A DNA stretch of 64,000 nt, taken from NCBI GenBank assembly GCA_026401035.1, contig JAPLNR010000033.1, forward strand, positions 16,227 through 80,226, written 5' to 3'. This stretch comes from Planctomycetia bacterium. GTDB taxonomy: Bacteria > Planctomycetota > Planctomycetia > Pirellulales > UBA1268. The notes under the pieces were generated by a model. The model made no database searches and was not told the DNA's origin. It worked only from the letters and a program-made list of their open reading frames with translations. Every line of letters begins with the position of its first letter. Positions within the stretch are counted from its first letter, which is position 1. Shown here in pieces: positions 13,877 to 23,309 of the stretch. Made by a program: the position numbers and the translations under genes.

Positions 13877-15118
13877 TCAGGCCGCCGCGCGAATCACGAG
13901 GCAGAGATTCGAGCCGCCAAATCCAAACGAGTTGCTGGCCGTGACCCGCACCCGCGCCGGGCGGGCGACGTGGGGCACATGATCGAGCGGGCAGTTCTCG
14001 TCGGGGTTGTCGAGATTCACAGTCGGCGGAATCGCCTGCCGGTCGATCGCGGCCAGGCAGGCGATCGCTTCGAAGGCCGCGGCGCCGCTGACCAGATGCC
14101 CCGACATGCTTTTGGTGGAACTGACCGGCACGCGGTCGGCCGCGGTGTCGAGCGCCAGGCGGATCGCCCCGGCCTCGGCGGCGTCGCCCACCGGCGTGCC
14201 GGCGGCATGGGCATTCACGTAGTCGACCTCGTCGGGCCCGACGCCGGCATCTTCCAGCGCCATCACGATCGCCCGGGCGGCATTCCTGGGATCGATGCAG
14301 GGCGTGACCATGTGGGTGGCATCGCTCGACATGCCGACACCGGCCAGTTCGCCATACAGGCGGGCCCCGCGGCGGGCCGCGTCGGCACGCCGCTCCAGCA
14401 TGAAGAACGCGCCCCCTTCGCCCATCACAAAGCCGTCGCGATCACGATCGAAGGGCCGCGAAGACTTCGTCGGGTCGTCGCCGCGTCGCGATAGGGCGCG
14501 GAGATTGTAGAAGGCTGCCAGGGCCGTCGGACGGAGGATGTCGCAGCCGCCCACGATGCAGGCATCGACCCAGCCGGCCTCGAGCCAGGTGCGGCCGAGC
14601 GCCATCGCGTAGCCGCTCGAGGCACAGGCCGCCGCCGCCGTGACGGCCGGCCCGCTGACGCCAGTATGCTGCGCGAGCCGATGCACCAGCGACTGATCCT
14701 GCCGCGGTTCGAAGACCATCGTGCCGTGGTCGAGGAAATCGAAATCCCATTCCTTCAGCTGCTCCGCTCCCTGGCCGAGCACGAGGCCGATCCGGGTTCG
14801 CGGGTAGCCGACGGGCAGCGCGGCGTCGGCCAGCGCATGCGTGATCGGACTCAGGCAGAGCCGATCGAGCCGGGGCAGCGCGGCGAACGCGGCGGCGTCG
14901 AGCTGGCACGTGCCGGCGGGGGGCAGCGGAATCCCGGTCAGCGGGGCGGCAAACTGGCGGGTTTCGCGGGCGAATGCATGGGGCGGGATCGAACGCACGC
15001 CCGATGCGCCAGCCATCAGGTTGGCGGTGATCTCCGCCACCGAGCTGCCCAGCGGCGACACCGCCCCGATGCCGGTGATCATGATCGACTCGCGAGCGGC
15101 AGCGGCGGCGCCAGTCAT
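13877..15118 (-). CDS. Beta-ketoacyl-ACP synthase (FabF-like)
   Basis: VTAAAACASSGYAMALG (active Cys), VNAHAAGTPVGDAAE, STKSMSGHLVSGAAAFEAI. Confidence 0.9.
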   Translation of the reverse strand: MTGAAAAARESIMITGIGAVSPLGSSVAEITANLMAGASGVRSIPPHAFARETRQFAAPLTGIPLPPAGTCQLDAAAFAALPRLDRLCLSPITHALADAALPVGYPRTRIGLVLGQGAEQLKEWDFDFLDHGTMVFEPRQDQSLVHRLAQHTGVSGPAVTAAAACASSGYAMALGRTWLEAGWVDACIVGGCDILRPTALAAFYNLRALSRRGDDPTKSSRPFDRDRDGFVMGEGGAFFMLERRADAARRGARLYGELAGVGMSSDATHMVTPCIDPRNAARAIVMALEDAGVGPDEVDYVNAHAAGTPVGDAAEAGAIRLALDTAADRVPVSSTKSMSGHLVSGAAAFEAIACLAAIDRQAIPPTVNLDNPDENCPLDHVPHVARPARVRVTASNSFGFGGSNLCLVIRAAA

Positions 15119-15948
15119 GCGGCCTCTCCCTGGGTGGCGACGTCGGCCGGCACGAGACGGATTTCAGCGGCCCATGGGCAGCGATGCGACCACGACGCAG
15201 TTCCGCCGGCGTGGCCGTGGGCCGCCAGGGCCCTGCCAAACGCGGCGAGGAGACCGGGCGTCGGCCGTGCAGCCGGTTTGAGACCGGCCGCAGATTCGAG
15301 GTGCATCTCCAGCGCGAGCTGCCCCGGTCGTGGCGGCACGAGCGACAGCGCCACGGCACGACAGATCGGATCGGTGACCGGCTTGCCGGCGGCATCGAGC
15401 ACCGGTTCCTCGTCCCAGCCGCTCACGATCAGCCAGACACCATCGCAACGCATGCGGCCCGCTGCCGTGGGACGCAGCCAGGAGATCGCCGTGAACAATC
15501 CCTCCGCAAGCGCATCCGGCCCGCCACCAACGCCGATATTTGGCCCATGCATGCCCAGGCCCACGCTCACGGCGCCGGCTGGAGAATGGAGCGAGCACTC
15601 CGGCACGATTCGCGTCGAGACGGCGGTGCCGCCGATGGCAGCCGCCTGCACGAGCGTCTGCGCCGCGGAGATCCTTCCCGCCTGGCAGGAAGCGGCGATC
15701 ACGCCATGGAGGTCGAACGAGGGCCGCGGCTCCGGATACTGCGCGATCGCCGCCAGCACGGCATGCATGCCGACCACGGTCTGCTCGTCGGAGTGGCGGA
15801 GAAACCGCGGTGCCAGGGCCGGCGCCGAGGCCGGCCAGCCACCGGTGCGCAGCGCATCGATCGCCGACAGCCGGGTTTCGACCATCGCATGGCTGGCGAC
15901 CGCGCACGCGGCTGCGGCCGGGCCAACGGTGTGCGGAGAGGTTGGCAT
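15115..15948 (-). CDS. Beta-ketoacyl synthase N-terminal-like protein lacking the active-site Cys
   Basis: LGMHGPNIGVGGGPDALAEGLFTAISWL aligns with the GPxxxVxxACASG region without Cys; truncated thiolase fold. Confidence 0.75.
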   Translation of the reverse strand: MPTSPHTVGPAAAACAVASHAMVETRLSAIDALRTGGWPASAPALAPRFLRHSDEQTVVGMHAVLAAIAQYPEPRPSFDLHGVIAASCQAGRISAAQTLVQAAAIGGTAVSTRIVPECSLHSPAGAVSVGLGMHGPNIGVGGGPDALAEGLFTAISWLRPTAAGRMRCDGVWLIVSGWDEEPVLDAAGKPVTDPICRAVALSLVPPRPGQLALEMHLESAAGLKPAARPTPGLLAAFGRALAAHGHAGGTASWSHRCPWAAEIRLVPADVATQGEAA

Positions 15949-15956
15949 AGGGCCGT

Positions 15957-16223
15957 TTATGCTGCCTGCTTGGAAGTCTTGGCGGCGACTTTGGCCTGCA
16001 GGATGTCGAGCAGCCTGCCGACCGTGTTCACGTCTTCGAGAAGTTCGGTCTCGACCTGGATGCCAAACCGGGTCTCGATATGCAGCACGAGTCCGGCCAT
16101 GTCGAGCGAATCGAGGTTCAGTCCCTCGCGCAGCGACGTCGAGTCTTCGAGCGCCGGGTAGGTCTCTCCGGTCTCCTTTTCGAGCAGTTCGAGCACGATT
16201 GCCGAAAGTTGCGTGCGGTCCAT
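15957..16223 (-). CDS. Acyl carrier protein
   Basis: SLREGLNLDSLDMAGLVLHIETRFGIQVETELLEDVNTVGRLLDIL, with Ser in the LDSLDM phosphopantetheine site. Confidence 0.9.
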   Translation of the reverse strand: MDRTQLSAIVLELLEKETGETYPALEDSTSLREGLNLDSLDMAGLVLHIETRFGIQVETELLEDVNTVGRLLDILQAKVAAKTSKQAA

Positions 16224-16316
16224 GAACTCCACTCCTGTCCTGTCATGCAAAACTGGTAGATGATTGCCGCGACGGTATCATGCGGTGCCGCGGCACGAGG
16301 CTGGAGACAGTAGCGA

Positions 16317-16748
16317 ATGCAGACCGACGGGCGAAGGGCAAAAGAGACCGCATTTTCGCGGGTTTATCGCCGGTATCGGTCGAGCGTGCTCGCGGCCGCG
16401 ACGGCTGCGTATACCGCCCTGCTCGTGGCCGCCACCCACTATCCGAAGCCGGAGCGGCTGCTCGGCCGCAACCCGCCCTCCGACAAACTGCTCCACTTCA
16501 TGGCCTACGGCGTGCTCGGCGCACTGGCCGCGGCGGCGCTGCGTTCGCGGGGCCGGTGGTCAGGCCGGACGATCGCGGCGCTGGCCGGCGGGCTGGCCCT
16601 GTTCGCCGCGCTCGACGAGATCACGCAGCCCTTCTTCGCACGGGCGGCGGACCCGCTCGACTGGGTCTTCGACTGCATCGGGATCGCCGGCGGGATCCTG
16701 CTCGTCGTCACGATCAGTAGTTTGGTGTCGGCGCGCGGAAGTCGCTGA
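16317..16748 (+). CDS. VanZ-like family membrane protein
   Basis: [43 protein letters not shown]...[15 protein letters not shown]...[12 protein letters not shown]. Confidence 0.85.
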   Translation: MQTDGRRAKETAFSRVYRRYRSSVLAAATAAYTALLVAATHYPKPERLLGRNPPSDKLLHFMAYGVLGALAAAALRSRGRWSGRTIAALAGGLALFAALDEITQPFFARAADPLDWVFDCIGIAGGILLVVTISSLVSARGSR

Positions 16749-17688
16749 GCTTTACCGAGCGAAACCATTCGATCGTCTTGGCGAGCCCCTCCCGCAGGGC
16801 AATGGCCGGCTCCCAGCCGAGGTGCTTCTTGGCGAGCGTGATGTCGGGCCGCCGCCGCTCCGGATCGTCGACGGGCAGCGGTTTCTCGATGAGCTTCGAT
16901 TTCGAGCCGGTGAGTTCGAGCGTGAGTTCGGCAAGCTGCCGGATCGTGAACTCACCGGGGTTGCCGATGTTCACCGGGCCGATGAAATCATCCGGGCCGT
17001 TCATCATGCGGATGATGCCCTCGACGAGGTCGTCCCGGTAGCAGAAACTCCGCGTCTGCCCGCCGTTGCCGAAGATCGTGATCGGCTCGCCGGCGATCGC
17101 CTGCCGAATGAAATTCGAAACCACGCGACCGTCGAAGGGATGCATCCGCGGGCCGTACGTATTGAAGATCCGTACGATCCGGATGTTGACCCGGTTGTGG
17201 CGGTGGTAGTCCATGAAGAGGGTCTCGGCGGCCCGCTTCCCCTCGTCGTAGCAGGCGCGGGGCCCGATCGGATTCACGGAGCCGCGATAGCTCTCCGGCT
17301 GCGGATGCACCTCCGGGTCGCCATACACCTCGCTCGTCGAGGCCTGCAGCACCTTCGCCCGGCAGCGCCGGGCCATGCCGAGCACGTTGATGGCGCCCAT
17401 CACGCTCGTCTTCATCGTCTTGATGGGGTTGTATTGGTAGTGACCGGGGGCGGCCGGGCAGGCGAGGTTGTAGATCTCGTCGACCTCGAGCCAGAGCGGA
17501 TGGATCACGTCGTGCCGGATGAGCTCGAAGTTGCCGCAGCCGAGCAGGTGGGCGACGTTGGTCTTCTGACTCGTGAAAAAGTTGTCGACGCAGATGACGT
17601 CGTGCCCCATCTCAACGAGACGGTCACAGAGGTGGCTGCCGAGAAAACCGGCACCGCCGGTGACAAGGATGCGTTTGATTGTTGCCAT
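16714..17688 (-). CDS. UDP-glucuronic acid decarboxylase (SDR family)
   Basis: [75 protein letters not shown]. Confidence 0.93.
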   Translation of the reverse strand: MATIKRILVTGGAGFLGSHLCDRLVEMGHDVICVDNFFTSQKTNVAHLLGCGNFELIRHDVIHPLWLEVDEIYNLACPAAPGHYQYNPIKTMKTSVMGAINVLGMARRCRAKVLQASTSEVYGDPEVHPQPESYRGSVNPIGPRACYDEGKRAAETLFMDYHRHNRVNIRIVRIFNTYGPRMHPFDGRVVSNFIRQAIAGEPITIFGNGGQTRSFCYRDDLVEGIIRMMNGPDDFIGPVNIGNPGEFTIRQLAELTLELTGSKSKLIEKPLPVDDPERRRPDITLAKKHLGWEPAIALREGLAKTIEWFRSVKLSDFRAPTPNY

Positions 17689-17754
17689 GGTGCGGGAATC
17701 CTACCGTAAACGCCGCAGAAAGGCATCCACTCCCCGGCAGCTGGCAGGGCGGCG

Positions 17755-20700
17755 CTATCGGCCGAGTTCGGAGAGATACCGCACGAGGTCGGCGAGCTCT
17801 TCGCGGCTGAGGCCGTCGATGAGCCCCGCGGGCATCAGCGACGTGCCGGCCGACTCCTCGTCGATGTCGGCCGTGGGAATCTTCACCTCCTTGCCGATCG
17901 CGTCGCGCAGCACAAGCTCCTCGTCGCTCCGCGACACCTGGATGCCCGTCACCACCTGGCCGTCGTCGGTGAGCACGACGAGGGTATTGAAGCCCTCCTT
18001 GACGTTCTTCGCCGGGTAGACGAGCGAGTCGATGATGTAGTCGAGCGGGCTGGCGGCCCCGATCGCGGCGAGGTTCGGACCCACCCGGGCGCCGTCGTCG
18101 CCGATCCGGTGGCACGAAACACACTTCAGGCTCTCGCGCTTGTAGATCGCCTCGCCCCGGCCGCGGTCGGCCTTCGTCCGCACGAATTCGACGAAGGCGT
18201 CGAGATCGGCGTTGGTCATGGCATGACGTGGTCCGCTGGCCGGTTGCGGAGCGGCGCTGCCCACGGAGCGGGCGACCACCGTCTCGAGCGCCTTCGCCAG
18301 CGCCGGCTCCTGCCGCCCCGCCGCGCTGATCGCCTGTAGTCCGCTCTTTGCGAGCGCGGCCGGGAACGACGCCTCCGCGGCGTCGATCGCGGCGGCCAGG
18401 GTGGCCGCGCCATCCTTCGCCGTGAGAAAGGCCCGGTAGACGCCGTCGATCGCCGCCGTGTCGCTCGCGGTCGCGAGCCAGGCCACCGCCTGCCGGGCAG
18501 CCAGCTCGCGCGACTGGGGCACGAGCGCCGCGAGGGCCGCCGCCTGCGTCTGCACACTGCCCGAGCCGGCCTTGGCCAGCTGGAGGAGCACCTCGCGCGA
18601 GGCATTGCCGGGCAGCGCGCCGAGCGCCGCGATCGCCGCCCCGCAGACGGCAGGTGATCGTGTCGCTTGCGTGGCAATGGCCGCCAGTTCATCCCCCGCG
18701 GCCGCGATCTTCCAGGCGGCCACCGCCTCGATCGCGCGGGTGGCGCAGGCGTCGTCACTCGACGCCAGGAGTTTCTCCACCGCGATGAGATCACCCGCCG
18801 GAACGGCCCGGCGGCGCTGCTGCGCCCCGAGCAGGTGGCCGAGCAGTGTCGACGCCTCCGCGGGCGGTGTGGCCGGATCGACGACGATGTCGAACACTAG
18901 CCGCAGGTCCTGCGGGCTGCCGAGCGTGGCGATGCAGTCGAGCGCTGCGGCGCGGTCGGTGGCGGAGAGCCCCCCCTCCCGCAGCCGGGCGACGATCCGG
19001 GGAACCGCCGCGCCGGCTTCGGCCGACCGCACGGCGAAGATCACGCGGCCGAATTTTCCGCCGTCGACGAACGTGCCGTCGATCACCGCCGGCAGCCAGG
19101 CCTCACGGAGCTCACGCGCGGCGAGCCAGACGGCGTAGTCGAGGGAATCGTCGCGGTCATGATCGACGGCATGCAGGGCCAGCTCCGCGGCCCGAGTGCC
19201 ACCGAGCGTTGCCAGCGCCCGAACGGCCTCGAGCCGCACCTGCGGCGCGGGATCGTCGACGAGCGGGGCGAGTAACTCCGCCGGTGCCTCGAGCCGGTCG
19301 GCCCAGTCGCAGACAATACGGGCAGCCGCCGCGCGGGCCCGCGACTCAGGCGACGCGAGCACCGCCTGCAACAGCGGGAGATCGACCTCAGTCGCGCTGC
19401 CCCGGTCAAACCCCTGCTTCAGCCGCAGCCCGTCGAGACGGAGCCGTTCAAAATTGGCCGCCTTGGGATCGAGCGCGGCGAGCCAGCGGTCGACCTCGGG
19501 CCGCATCTGCTCTCCGCCGCGAGCAAACAGTTCACGGCGGGCCATGTCGCGGGCGTGGGCTTCCGGCGACTCGAGCTGGCCCAAAAGCTCGGCGGCGGAA
19601 AGCTGCTTGCAGTCGATCCGCGGCACGAGCGGGCGGCCCTTGGCCGTGACCCGCCAGATGCGGCCGTGCGTGCGGTCCCGCCGCTCGTCACGAAAATCGA
19701 CCTCGCCGTGCTGGATGATCGGGTTGTACCAGTCGGCGATGTAGATCGCGCCGTCGGGGCCCATCTTCACGTCGATCGGACGGAACGTGACCCGCTTGGA
19801 GTGAATGAGGTCGGGAAGTTTTTCACTCGTGAATCCTGAGCCCGCTTCCGTGAGCCGAAACCGGCAGACGCGGTTGGCCCGAAAGTCGTTCGTCACCAAG
19901 AGCCCCTGGGCATCGTCGGGCAGATGCCGGCCGCCGATGATCTCGAGGCCGCAGTATTTCGGGCTGCTCGGATTCATCCCGTGCAGGACCCGTGGCGTGC
20001 CGACGGCCGCCTGAAAGGCGGCGCCGGGGAAGGCGTAATAGATGCCTTCGCCACCAGCGCCGTCCGTCGCGAGCGACCGGCCCCAGGCATCGAAGACATG
20101 GCCCCAGGTGTTCACCCACCCGCGGGCAAAGACGTCGAGCGCGAGTGACTCGGGCTGAAACCGCCAGATGCCGCCTCCGTTGAGCCGGCGCACGCCCTGC
20201 GGCGTCTCCACATGGCTATGGATATAGATGGACTGGCTGAAATAGAGCCGCGCGTCGGGACCGCGACGAAAGGTGTGGATGATGTGGTGCGTATCTTCCG
20301 TGCCGAAGCCGGAGAGCACGACCTTGCGGCTATCGGCCCGGCCGTCGCCGTTGGTGTCGGCGAGGTGGAGAAATTCCGTGCTGTTGGCGACGTACGCGCC
20401 CCCCAGGTCGTCGGGCAGAATGGCCGTGGGCATGAGCAGCCCGTCGGCAAACACCGTGCTCGCGTCGGCGCGACCGTCGCCATCGCGGTCCTCGAGGATC
20501 GTGACCGTGTCGTTGGCGACCTCGCCCGGCCGAATCTGCGGATAGATGCTCGACGACGAGACCCAGAGCCGCCCCTGCGGATCGAAGTTCATCTGCAGCG
20601 GCTTCGAGATCAGCGGATCGGCCGCAAACAGATTCACCTCGTAGCCGTCGGCGATCTCCATGGCCGCGAGTTCCGCTGCCGGATCCGGAGGGGGAATATC

Positions 20701-20775
20701 CTTGAGCCCGCGCTGGGCCAGCGCCGGCTGCACGGACAGGGCGATCAGGACCGCGGCCGCGATGCGAACGATCAT
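17755..20775 (-). CDS. PVC-type membrane-bound dehydrogenase with HEAT-like repeats and C-terminal cytochrome c domain
   Basis: DGYEVNLFAADPLISKPLQMNFDPQGRLWV, repeated HEAT-like helices, LKCVSCHRIGDDGARVGPNLAAIG; start placed at MIVRIAAAVLIALSVQPALA. Confidence 0.88.
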   Translation of the reverse strand: MIVRIAAAVLIALSVQPALAQRGLKDIPPPDPAAELAAMEIADGYEVNLFAADPLISKPLQMNFDPQGRLWVSSSSIYPQIRPGEVANDTVTILEDRDGDGRADASTVFADGLLMPTAILPDDLGGAYVANSTEFLHLADTNGDGRADSRKVVLSGFGTEDTHHIIHTFRRGPDARLYFSQSIYIHSHVETPQGVRRLNGGGIWRFQPESLALDVFARGWVNTWGHVFDAWGRSLATDGAGGEGIYYAFPGAAFQAAVGTPRVLHGMNPSSPKYCGLEIIGGRHLPDDAQGLLVTNDFRANRVCRFRLTEAGSGFTSEKLPDLIHSKRVTFRPIDVKMGPDGAIYIADWYNPIIQHGEVDFRDERRDRTHGRIWRVTAKGRPLVPRIDCKQLSAAELLGQLESPEAHARDMARRELFARGGEQMRPEVDRWLAALDPKAANFERLRLDGLRLKQGFDRGSATEVDLPLLQAVLASPESRARAAAARIVCDWADRLEAPAELLAPLVDDPAPQVRLEAVRALATLGGTRAAELALHAVDHDRDDSLDYAVWLAARELREAWLPAVIDGTFVDGGKFGRVIFAVRSAEAGAAVPRIVARLREGGLSATDRAAALDCIATLGSPQDLRLVFDIVVDPATPPAEASTLLGHLLGAQQRRRAVPAGDLIAVEKLLASSDDACATRAIEAVAAWKIAAAGDELAAIATQATRSPAVCGAAIAALGALPGNASREVLLQLAKAGSGSVQTQAAALAALVPQSRELAARQAVAWLATASDTAAIDGVYRAFLTAKDGAATLAAAIDAAEASFPAALAKSGLQAISAAGRQEPALAKALETVVARSVGSAAPQPASGPRHAMTNADLDAFVEFVRTKADRGRGEAIYKRESLKCVSCHRIGDDGARVGPNLAAIGAASPLDYIIDSLVYPAKNVKEGFNTLVVLTDDGQVVTGIQVSRSDEELVLRDAIGKEVKIPTADIDEESAGTSLMPAGLIDGLSREELADLVRYLSELGR

Positions 20776-20776
20776 G

Positions 20777-21721
20777 TCAGCGTAATTCCTTTGCCGAGTT
20801 TTGCACCTTCTGCTCCGCCTCTTTGACGAGCGCGTCGAACTGCGGCATCTCGACGGCGTTGTTGCCCTGCTCGTGCTTGCGGAACAGGAAGATGTAGGTC
20901 TCGTTTGCCGGTCGCCAGCGGTGGAAGAAGAGCGTGTTCTTCGCGACGACGAGCTTTCGGAGCGCTGCCGATGGGTCGGTCGATTCCGTGGGCAGCGGCC
21001 GACCGCCGGCTTCCACAAATACGCGGGCGGCCTGGGCGTAGCCAACGTTGGATAGATGGACGCCGTTTTCAGTGACGGCGGCGCCGGCCGTGATCTCGGG
21101 CAGCCGTGCGAAGAGGTCAACGAGGCCGGCCTGCTTCTCCGCGGCCACCTCGCGGATCGTCTGGCTGTAGGGGGCCAGGGCCGCGTTGCGAGCGTCGGCG
21201 TCCAGCGATTCGAAGCGGTGCGGCGTCACGAACACGAGCCGCACGTCCTGCGGCGCGTTGGCATGGGCCGCCGTCCGTAGGTCGTCGCAGAGCTTTCCCA
21301 ACTGGCCGCGGAACGCCGCCAGCCCGGCATCCCCCTTGAAGGATTCATTGCGGCCGTACGCCACGAAGATGATCGTCGGCTCGAGTTCGCGGACCAGCCC
21401 CAGCATCCGCTCGTAGCCCTTTGCCGCCGGGTCGAAGACGCCGCGGGACTCGGCCCAGACCGTGTCGCCGCTCCAGCCGAGGTTGCGAAACGTGAGCGCT
21501 GCCTCCGGATGCGCGGCCAGGAGCGCCGTCTCGATGAAGCCGCGGTCTCCCTCCCGTTCGATGAAGGTGTCGCCCAGGAAGACGACCCGGTCGCCGTCGC
21601 GGAGAACCCAGGCCGGCGGCGGAGCCGGCGGCGCTGCCGGAACGGCCGCCCACGGGATCATCGCCACGGCGATGGAAAGCCCGACCACCGCAGGCGGGGA
21701 GAACCGTGAAAGGTGCATCAT
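20777..21721 (-). CDS. SGNH/GDSL hydrolase family protein, secreted
   Basis: DRVVFLGDTFIERE, VAYGRNESFKG, NGVHLSNVGYAQAA; signal-like N-terminus. Confidence 0.82.
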   Translation of the reverse strand: MMHLSRFSPPAVVGLSIAVAMIPWAAVPAAPPAPPPAWVLRDGDRVVFLGDTFIEREGDRGFIETALLAAHPEAALTFRNLGWSGDTVWAESRGVFDPAAKGYERMLGLVRELEPTIIFVAYGRNESFKGDAGLAAFRGQLGKLCDDLRTAAHANAPQDVRLVFVTPHRFESLDADARNAALAPYSQTIREVAAEKQAGLVDLFARLPEITAGAAVTENGVHLSNVGYAQAARVFVEAGGRPLPTESTDPSAALRKLVVAKNTLFFHRWRPANETYIFLFRKHEQGNNAVEMPQFDALVKEAEQKVQNSAKELR

Positions 21722-21825
21722 GGCGGGGAACTTTTCGCGGGTGAATTCAACTGTTAGTGTAGTCGGTTCCGGGGTCGGTGCCATGTGCAGGCTGCCCGAA
21801 ACAAGAACACCTCTCGCCGACATCA

Positions 21826-22761
21826 ATGCCTGACCTGCTCACCCGCCGTCATGCCATCAAAGCCGCCGCGGCTGCCGGCGCCGTGGCCGCCGCCGGGCCG
21901 CTTGAATTCATCCATTCCGCTGAAGGGAATTCTCCAATGAAGGGTCGCATCAATCAATCGATCGTCTACTGGTGCTTCAATGTCACCGGCGACCAGTGGG
22001 ACATCGAGAAGACCTGCCAGGTCGCGAAGCAACTCGGCTGCAAGTCGATCGAACTGGCCGATCCCGAGACCTGGCCGACGATCAAGAAGCACGGCCTCAC
22101 CTGCGCCGTCGCCCCCAACGGCATGCCGGGCGCGCCCTTCATGAAGGGGTTCAACAATCCGCGGTATCACGACGAGGTGATCGCCAGCACGACCAAGATG
22201 ATCGACGCCTGCGCCGCCGCCGGTTTTCCTTCCGTCATCGCCTTCACCGGCTACAAGTGGCGGGACGCCGACGATCCGCAGAGCGGTGAAATCTCGCTGG
22301 CGGAGGGGGCTGACAACTGCGTCGCCGGCTTCAAGAAGATCATCGGCCACGCCGAGAAGAAGGGGGTCACACTGCAGCTCGAGCATCTCAATACGCGGGA
22401 CGGCAGCCATCCGATGAAGGGGCACCCGGGCTATCAGGGCGACGATGTCGATTATGTCGCCAACATCATCCGTCGCGTCGGCTCCGAGCGCCTCAAGATG
22501 CTCTTCGACTGCTACCACGTGTCGGTGATGAACGGCGACGTGATCCGCCGGATCGAGCAAAACAAGGACGTGATCGGCCACGTGCACACCGCCGGCAATC
22601 CGGGCCGCGGCGAGCTCGACGATGCGCAGGAGATCAACTACCCGCCGATCATGCGAAAACTCCTCGACATCGGCTACAAGGGCTATGTCGGCCAGGAGTT
22701 CATCCCCACCCGCGACGCCTTCGCCGGCCTCAAGCAGGCCGTCGAACTCTGCGACGTCTAG
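21826..22761 (+). CDS. Hydroxypyruvate isomerase-like sugar phosphate isomerase/epimerase (TIM barrel), Tat-type signal
   Basis: TRRHAIKAAAAAGAVAAAG; LQLEHLNTRDGSHPMKGHPGYQGDDVDYVANIIRRVGSERLKMLFDCYHVSVMNGDV. Confidence 0.88.
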   Translation: MPDLLTRRHAIKAAAAAGAVAAAGPLEFIHSAEGNSPMKGRINQSIVYWCFNVTGDQWDIEKTCQVAKQLGCKSIELADPETWPTIKKHGLTCAVAPNGMPGAPFMKGFNNPRYHDEVIASTTKMIDACAAAGFPSVIAFTGYKWRDADDPQSGEISLAEGADNCVAGFKKIIGHAEKKGVTLQLEHLNTRDGSHPMKGHPGYQGDDVDYVANIIRRVGSERLKMLFDCYHVSVMNGDVIRRIEQNKDVIGHVHTAGNPGRGELDDAQEINYPPIMRKLLDIGYKGYVGQEFIPTRDAFAGLKQAVELCDV

Positions 22762-22781
22762 GTTCACACCCATCTCAAAGT

Positions 22782-23309
22782 GGGACAGGCTCAATCCTGT
22801 TCGGCACATCGCTTGCCGCGACGCGGGCCTGGCGTTTGGCACCAAGAATCAACTTGCCCAACCGGCACGGGGTTGCCCACGCCCCATCGCCGGACGTTCG
22901 CTACGGGCTGCGTCTTTCGCGCTGGCGCCGCCGTCCCGGCGTCGGCGCCAGCTTACGGTCGCCGGGCAAAGCCCGGCTTAGGGATCGCCTACGCTCTCTG
23001 CACGCCGGCTGCGCTTCGCCATCCTGGCTACGCTGGCCGCCGAGCCCGGCTCCTGGGGCACGGGCAACCCCGTGCCTACCCGAAAGAGATGAACACACGC
23101 GGACGGAGGCAAAGGGCTACCCATGCCCCGGGAGCCGGCGTTGCTGACAAGCGCAGCCAGGATGGCGGAGCGCCGTCAGCATCGAGTAAGCGAAGCCCAG
23201 GATGGGCGTAGCGCACGTCCGGCGATGGGGCGTGGGTGGCCCGAAGCCGGATCGGGCGAGTCGAGGCAATCCTTGTGCCGAACAGGATTGGGACAGGCTT
23301 CAGCCTGTC
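22782..23309. repeat. ~0.5 kb imperfect inverted-repeat element
   Basis: Left end gggacaggctcaatcctgttcggcaca mirrored by tgtgccgaacaggattgggacaggc on the right; internal mirrored blocks cacgccccatcgccggacgt/acgtccggcgatggggcgtg and cgccatcctggct/agccaggatggcg. Confidence 0.75.

Noticed and set aside
14666-16225. 519-aa plus-strand ORF opposite the KS/ACP operon
   Set aside because: Shadow of recognised minus-strand genes.
22780-23211. ORFs 22780-23211, 22836-23147 and 23076-23621 as genes
   Set aside because: They lie in the inverted-repeat element (or antisense to glycerate kinase) and their translations have no protein-like pattern.
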